In this document: one piece after another, positions 17,392 to 21,553 of the stretch
Layout: each line of letters begins with the position of its first letter
Position numbering within the stretch: the stretch's first letter is position 1
From: Vicinamibacteria bacterium
GTDB lineage: Bacteria > Acidobacteriota > Vicinamibacteria > Fen-336 > JAGNNV01
DNA: 21,553 nt
Assembly: GCA_016650185.1 (NCBI GenBank)
Contig: JAENWE010000316.1
Location: forward strand, 1 to 21,553
Reading direction: 5' to 3'
Translations under genes and position numbers: made by a program
The notes under the pieces: generated by a model
Databases searched by the model: none
Seen by the model: the letters and a program-made list of their open reading frames with translations, nothing else
Told to the model about the DNA's origin: nothing

Positions 17392-17480
17392 TGTAAGTAA
17401 ACCATGGCAACGAGAGCATATAGGACGGGGCAGCGTCGGCTCAATGGGCCGGGCGCGCGCACAACCCGATCTACCCCAAC

Positions 17481-17494
17481 CTTAGTAACCTAAG
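17481..17494. other. Small palindrome just before aat
   Basis: CTTAG TAAC CTAAG forms a perfect 5-bp inverted repeat 6 bp before the aat ATG, in the 109-bp divergent gap. It could be an operator or a chance palindrome. No SD is seen before aat. Confidence 0.25.
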
Positions 17495-17500
17495 CGCGAT

Positions 17501-18136
17501 ATGGATGTGGTGGCGATCAGCCGGGAATTGACGGCCGAGATGGTTCTCGATGCCTATCCCCGCGGACTGTTCCCCATGGCCTATGTCGAGGGCGATGCTA
17601 TCACCTGGCACCGTCCGAAGGTCCGCGCCCTCATCCCCCTGGAAGCGCCTCACGTGCCCCGTCGACTGGCCCGAACGCTTCGGCAGGGTAAGTTCGAAGT
17701 GACTTTCGACGTCGCCTTTCGAGAGGTCATGAAGGGCTGCGCGGCCAGCCGCCCGGTGTGGATCAGCGACGATTTCCACCGAGTGTACGGCGAACTCCAC
17801 GATCGCGGCGTCGCTCATTCCGTGGACGTGTGGTCCATGGACGACGGGGAGCTGGTGGGTGGCCTCTACGGTCTGGCCATCGGGGGCGCGTTCTTCGCCG
17901 AGTCCAAGTTCCATCGAGCGACGGACGCGTCGAAGGTGGCGGTGGTGTCGTTGGTGCGCAGATTGGCCGAGCGCGGCTTCGCCGTCCTGGAAGTCCAATA
18001 CCTGACCGATCATCTGAAGCAATTCGGAACCATTGAGACTTCGAATCGCGATTACCTCGGTCGCCTGCGCAAGGCCGTGGCCATGACCGTGAGCTTCGGC
18101 CCCCCATCGAGTCGAATCAACCGAACAGTTCCCTGA
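17501..18136 (+). CDS. aat: Leucyl/phenylalanyl-tRNA-protein transferase
   Basis: This 211-residue Aat enzyme transfers Leu or Phe from charged tRNA to proteins with N-terminal Lys or Arg, marking them for ClpS/ClpAP degradation (bacterial N-end rule). The family signature is visible throughout: YPRGLFPM (19-26), W at ITWHRP, R-x-LIPL, FEVTFDVAF, C in MKGCA, WISDDF, YGELHDRGVAHSVDVW, LVGGLYGLAIGGAFFAESKFHR, ASK, and LEVQYLTDHLKQFG. In family members usually ESMF, here ESKF. Length is normal. clpS and clpA are not nearby. It is divergent from the PDZ gene operon. Confidence 0.95.
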   Translation: MDVVAISRELTAEMVLDAYPRGLFPMAYVEGDAITWHRPKVRALIPLEAPHVPRRLARTLRQGKFEVTFDVAFREVMKGCAASRPVWISDDFHRVYGELHDRGVAHSVDVWSMDDGELVGGLYGLAIGGAFFAESKFHRATDASKVAVVSLVRRLAERGFAVLEVQYLTDHLKQFGTIETSNRDYLGRLRKAVAMTVSFGPPSSRINRTVP

Positions 18137-18181
18137 GCGCCACACTGGCTCTTGTCCTGTCGGGCAAGCCGTCCTGAAGGA

Positions 18182-19234
18182 CTACCAGATATCGCCCACG
18201 GTGAAGCCTTCGGGAAACGGATCGGTGGGATCGAGCGTGTAGGTGCTGGTGCCGGTGATCCAGGCCTGACCGGAGATCGACGGAACGACCGCCTGGTGGG
18301 GACCCACGGTAGTTTCTTCATGGAGGCGCCCGGTGAACACGGTTCCGAGCACCCCCGCGTGACGAAAGTCGTTGTGCAGGGGCAGGCGCCCCCGCGCGTG
18401 CAGCGTGGCCATCTTGGCGGAAGTGCCGGTGCCGCAGGGAGACCGATCGAGGGCGCCCGTCCAGGTGGACGGACGGTCCCAGTCGAGTGTCCCCGTCGAC
18501 ACCACCACTGCATTTTGCCAATCCGCGCCCTCCGCTACCGGGGGACCGGAGAGCTGGGCAATCGTCACCCCGTCAAAGCCGGGCTGGAGGGGGTGAGCAA
18601 CCGGCAGCTGTTCGCGGGTCGCCGCTTTCACCATTTCGCCGATGCGCACGATGTCGCGGCCTTCGTCCGGAGTCAGCCGCAAGCCGAAGGCGCGTGCGTC
18701 GGTGATCACGTAGAACATGCCGCCGTAGGCCACATCGACGGTGACGGTCCCCAGCGTCTTGACCTCGACCTGCGCATCGAGATGGGTGGCGAAAGACGGC
18801 ACGTTCATGAACGTGACTCGCGTGACCTTGCCGTGGCGGCAATCCGCGCGCACCCGGATGAGGCCGGCGGGGGCTTCGAGCGTGAGCTCGGTGACGGGCT
18901 CCTGCATCTTGAGCCTGCCCGTCTCGAGCAGGACGGTGACCACGCATATTGTGTTGGTTCCCGACATCCCTGGATACTCAACCTGCTCCATGATGACGAA
19001 GCCCGCGTCCGCTTCGGAGTGTGATGAGGGAAGGATGAGGTTGCAGTTGGCCGCCGGATAACCGCGGGGTTCGCGCAGCATTCGCAACCGAAGGCCATCG
19101 CCGTGCGTGCGCAGATGCGACATCTTGTCGTACATCGTGGCGCCGGGCACGTCGCTGACTCCGGATACGATGACCCGCCCGTGCTCGCCGCCCGCGTGCG
19201 CCTCCACTGCGTGGATTTCGTTTCCGATCTTCAT
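18182..19234 (-). CDS. Proline racemase-family protein with Ser/Cys active site (hydroxyproline epimerase-like)
   Basis: This 350-residue protein belongs to the proline racemase superfamily (proline racemase, 4-hydroxyproline epimerase, trans-3-hydroxyproline dehydratase). The two acid/base positions are S91 in YPGMSGTNT (usually Cys in MCGHG) and C267 in DRSPCGTGTSA. Known subgroups carry Cys/Cys (racemases/epimerases), Cys/Thr (dehydratases) and a smaller Ser/Cys class reported to include hydroxyproline epimerases. An epimerase of 3- or 4-hydroxyproline is therefore the best guess, but not certain. The start ATG at 19234 begins MKIGNEIHAVEAHAGGE, the conserved N-terminus; a longer frame to 19432 is spurious and overlaps the divergent gene. 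It converges with aat and diverges from the GGT-fusion gene by 49 bp. Confidence 0.9.
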   Translation of the reverse strand: MKIGNEIHAVEAHAGGEHGRVIVSGVSDVPGATMYDKMSHLRTHGDGLRLRMLREPRGYPAANCNLILPSSHSEADAGFVIMEQVEYPGMSGTNTICVVTVLLETGRLKMQEPVTELTLEAPAGLIRVRADCRHGKVTRVTFMNVPSFATHLDAQVEVKTLGTVTVDVAYGGMFYVITDARAFGLRLTPDEGRDIVRIGEMVKAATREQLPVAHPLQPGFDGVTIAQLSGPPVAEGADWQNAVVVSTGTLDWDRPSTWTGALDRSPCGTGTSAKMATLHARGRLPLHNDFRHAGVLGTVFTGRLHEETTVGPHQAVVPSISGQAWITGTSTYTLDPTDPFPEGFTVGDIW

Positions 19235-19283
19235 GAGGGCCGAGTGTACCTGTGTCCATCCGCGGCCCCCGCTGAATGAAAAT

Positions 19284-21553
19284 ATGATTCCGGGCATGAA
19301 GCGCCAGATTTTCTCCGTTCTTGTGGTTCTGGCGTCGAGCGCGCCGGCTGCCGACGACCACGCCCATCTCTCGCTGGACCCGTCCGGGAAGCGGATCGCT
19401 CGATCGCAGGGTTCCTTCCTGGACATTGTCACGGTTCAGGGGAAAGCCTCTCGCGTCCCGAGCCTGGAAGGGGCCGATCCGGCATGGACGATAGGCGGCC
19501 GCACCCTGGTGGTGTCGCGCCTTCATGAAGGTCGGCAGAGGTTGTTCGAAATCGGTCTTGATGGTCGACCCGCACGGCTCATCACCGACGGTTCGGTTCC
19601 CGGCGATGAGACCGGACCCTCGATTGGTCACGAAAGGGTGTTCTTCGCCATCGGATCCGACGAGGACGCGGACATCTATGCGGTCGCGCTCAAGGGCGGC
19701 GCATCGACCCAGGTGACGAAGAATCCGGCGCGTGAAATGTCCCCGGCGATTTCGCCGGACGGAGCTCAGCTCGCGTTCGTCTCCAACCGTTCGGGCAGCG
19801 ATGAGATCTGGGTGATGACTTCGGCTGCGCCCTTCGGTGAGGCGCGGCGCGTGACGTTCAACGACGGCGACGACACGGATCCTGCATGGTCCCCGGACGG
19901 GCAGCGTCTGGCCTACGCCACCGTCGTCTCGAGCCAGAGATGGATCGCCATTAGCGACTCCGCGGGTGGACCGACGCAACTCATTCGTCGCGGCGCCACC
20001 GCGCCCTCGTGGTCCCCCGACGGCGGGACCCTCTATGCGCTGACCGCGGGGCCTTTGCCGCAGGACTACAACGGCAATCCAACCCGCCTCTCTGAGCGGG
20101 ACCGGGCGCCCGTCTTCGCGCGGGGCGCATTCGAAGTCGTGGCTCTCCGCGCACCCGATCCTTTTGAAGGCGGTCGCCAGATCCCAACCCAGGGGTCGTT
20201 TGAATCCGCTCGACGCTTCGAGACTCTCTCGTCGGCCCTGCTGAAGCTGTACGGCCGTGCGTCGACCGAATTGGCCGCGGCCTGGACCGACCTCGTCGCG
20301 AACTTCCGCCCGAAAGTCGAAGCCGCCCGGGGAGCCGCGGCCTTCGAGGACGCGGTCGACGAGATGCTGGCGGCCCGTCCCCCCATCAAGCCCGAGGCGA
20401 CCTCGTCGCGCGCGGTGGTGGTTTCGGCTCATCCGCTCGCCACCGCCGCCGGTCTGGAGGCGCTTCGGCGGGGCGGCAACGTAGTGGACGCCATCGTCGC
20501 GGTGTCGTTCGCCCTTGGCGTAGTGGAGGAGGATGCATCAGGAATCGGCGGCGAGGGGATGATGCTGATCCATCGGGCGGCGGACGGGAAAACGGTGGCC
20601 ATCGACTTCAAGGATCAGGTGCCGATGGAGGGCACGCTCACGAATGCGAAGGTCCTTGACGGCGACCGCCTCGTGTCGTCCGGTCCGGCCGCGGTGAATA
20701 TCCCCGGAGTGGTCGCGGGGATGGACCTTGCGTATCGGACGTACGGCAGCGGGAAAGTGGCCTGGAAAGATCTGGTTGAGCCGGCGATCCGCGCGGCCAC
20801 CGATGGGTTTGTTCTCGATGAAGCGCTCCCGTCCTCCGTGCGTGAGGGTCAGCGCTTCATCAAACGGTCCGAAGGCGCCTCCAAGCTCTTCTTGCCCGGC
20901 GGGAAGCCGGTGAAGGCCGGCGACACCTTCAAAAATCCCGACTATGCCGCGACGCTCGGTCGGATCGCCAGCGTGGGCGCGTCTGATTTCTATCGCGGGG
21001 ATATCGCCCGGCGAATCGCGGAGGACATGCGCAAGAATGGCGGAATCATCACCGAGGCGGACCTGGCGCAGTATCGGGCGATCGAGCGCGAGCCGCTGCG
21101 CGGCCGGTATGAGGACTTCGACGTCGTAACCGCGCCCCCGCCAGTGACCGCCGGGGCGTCTCTGCTTCAGACCCTCCAGATTCTGGACGGTGCGCCCACG
21201 GGCAGGCGCGGTCAGTACACCCAGGATGCGTCGGCTTTCCACTACATGGTCGAGGCGTGGAAGCGCGCGGGACGCGGCAATCTCGTCGCCGATCCGGCGT
21301 TCTACACCCTCAACCTCGAGGAGCCTTTGTCTTTGCCCTGGGCGAGGAAGCAATTCGCCACGATCGATCCTTCGAAGGCGACCGCCGACCCGGAGTATCC
21401 GGAAGACGATGACGATGAGCGCGAGTACAAGCGCGAGCGCATCGGCACCGGCACCACCGCGGCGGTGGTGATCGACTCCCTGGGCAACATGGTGGCGCTC
21501 ACCCAGACTCTGTCCACCTGGGGCGGCGCCTTCTACGTGAGCGATGGTCTGGG
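19284..21553 (+). CDS. Exported PD40 beta-propeller fused to gamma-glutamyltranspeptidase fold (partial, runs off right edge)
   Basis: Continuous frame of 756 codons without a stop to the window end. Residues 1-24 look like a signal peptide (ATG at 19296, MKRQIF, is an equal alternative start). About 25-290 form a TolB-like propeller with PD40 repeats PAISPDGAQLAF (155), PAWSPDGQRLAY (201) and PSWSPDGGTLYA (242). About 305-375 is helical (FETLSSALLKLYG, LVANFRPKVEAA, DEMLAARPP), resembling the segment between the propeller and the core in tricorn-type proteases. From 376 comes a gamma-glutamyltranspeptidase: HPLATAAGLEALRRGGNVVDA, GIGGEGMMLIHR, IDFKDQVP. The autocleavage site is GTGTTAAVV with T724 as nucleophile and T742 as the second threonine. 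Differences from E. coli GGT are Lys for the substrate arginine (K443), Ala for His after TT (726) and Ser for Asn (744). It may hydrolyse peptides or glutathione-like substrates outside the cytoplasm. Confidence 0.88.
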   Translation, partial: MIPGMKRQIFSVLVVLASSAPAADDHAHLSLDPSGKRIARSQGSFLDIVTVQGKASRVPSLEGADPAWTIGGRTLVVSRLHEGRQRLFEIGLDGRPARLITDGSVPGDETGPSIGHERVFFAIGSDEDADIYAVALKGGASTQVTKNPAREMSPAISPDGAQLAFVSNRSGSDEIWVMTSAAPFGEARRVTFNDGDDTDPAWSPDGQRLAYATVVSSQRWIAISDSAGGPTQLIRRGATAPSWSPDGGTLYALTAGPLPQDYNGNPTRLSERDRAPVFARGAFEVVALRAPDPFEGGRQIPTQGSFESARRFETLSSALLKLYGRASTELAAAWTDLVANFRPKVEAARGAAAFEDAVDEMLAARPPIKPEATSSRAVVVSAHPLATAAGLEALRRGGNVVDAIVAVSFALGVVEEDASGIGGEGMMLIHRAADGKTVAIDFKDQVPMEGTLTNAKVLDGDRLVSSGPAAVNIPGVVAGMDLAYRTYGSGKVAWKDLVEPAIRAATDGFVLDEALPSSVREGQRFIKRSEGASKLFLPGGKPVKAGDTFKNPDYAATLGRIASVGASDFYRGDIARRIAEDMRKNGGIITEADLAQYRAIEREPLRGRYEDFDVVTAPPPVTAGASLLQTLQILDGAPTGRRGQYTQDASAFHYMVEAWKRAGRGNLVADPAFYTLNLEEPLSLPWARKQFATIDPSKATADPEYPEDDDDEREYKRERIGTGTTAAVVIDSLGNMVALTQTLSTWGGAFYVSDGL

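Noticed and set aside
18978..20432. Long leftward open frame (484 codons) opposite the GGT-fusion gene
   Set aside because: Arg/Gly-rich antisense frame. The plus strand shows signal peptide, PD40 repeats and GGT motifs, so the plus strand is coding.
20538..21353. Leftward 271-codon frame
   Set aside because: Antisense of the GGT domain; no recognisable motif.

Overview
The window is about 21.5 kb of GC-rich bacterial DNA. It most resembles an Acidobacteriota-type genome. The grounds are an ECF sigma factor of the Sig-70_X6 type, serine/threonine kinases with the matching N-terminal leader, PEGA and TolB_N domains on those kinases, PD40 propeller repeats and few strong ribosome binding sites. 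That assignment is inference. No rRNA, tRNA, CRISPR array or intact insertion sequence was seen.

Positions 1-6020: a decayed pirin fragment at the left edge, an exported serine beta-lactamase-family hydrolase (minus), an HD-domain protein (minus), a RHH/PIN toxin-antitoxin pair (plus) abutting a phoU remnant, an enolase-superfamily enzyme resembling cis-3-hydroxy-L-proline dehydratase (minus), and a small outer-membrane beta-barrel protein (minus).

Positions 6020-12310: a rearranged ECF sigma / Ser-Thr kinase zone. Kinase 1 (6834-8363) is complete, but the sigma gene that should precede it is only a 48-codon frameshifted relic. About 2.4 kb further on, an almost complete ECF sigma gene lacks any ATG/GTG/TTG at its natural start (ATC in good SD context). 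It is followed by only a stub of a kinase start, then about 700 bp of unassigned DNA, then kinase 2. Kinase 2 is cut inside its TolB_N domain and joined to the C-terminal end of a MOSC-domain gene. A 50-bp element is shared between the ECF promoter region (9211-9260) and the upstream region of the barrel gene (6181-6230). A lipoprotein gene lies divergent from the ECF gene.

Positions 12310-19240: intact genes. A leftward operon carries a GspC-like PDZ protein, a PAS4-GAF-GGDEF-EAL c-di-GMP protein and a cystathionine gamma-synthase/lyase. Divergent from it is aat (leucyl/phenylalanyl-tRNA-protein transferase). Convergent to aat is a proline racemase-family protein with an unusual Ser/Cys catalytic pair.

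Positions 19284 to the right edge: a long open frame without a stop encodes an exported PD40 beta-propeller, a tricorn-like helical linker and a gamma-glutamyltranspeptidase fold in one polypeptide, cut by the window edge. It is divergent, by 49 bp, from the proline racemase-family gene. The latter and the distant enolase-superfamily gene could act on hydroxyproline isomers, and an exported peptidase or transpeptidase could supply such amino acids. That link is inference.
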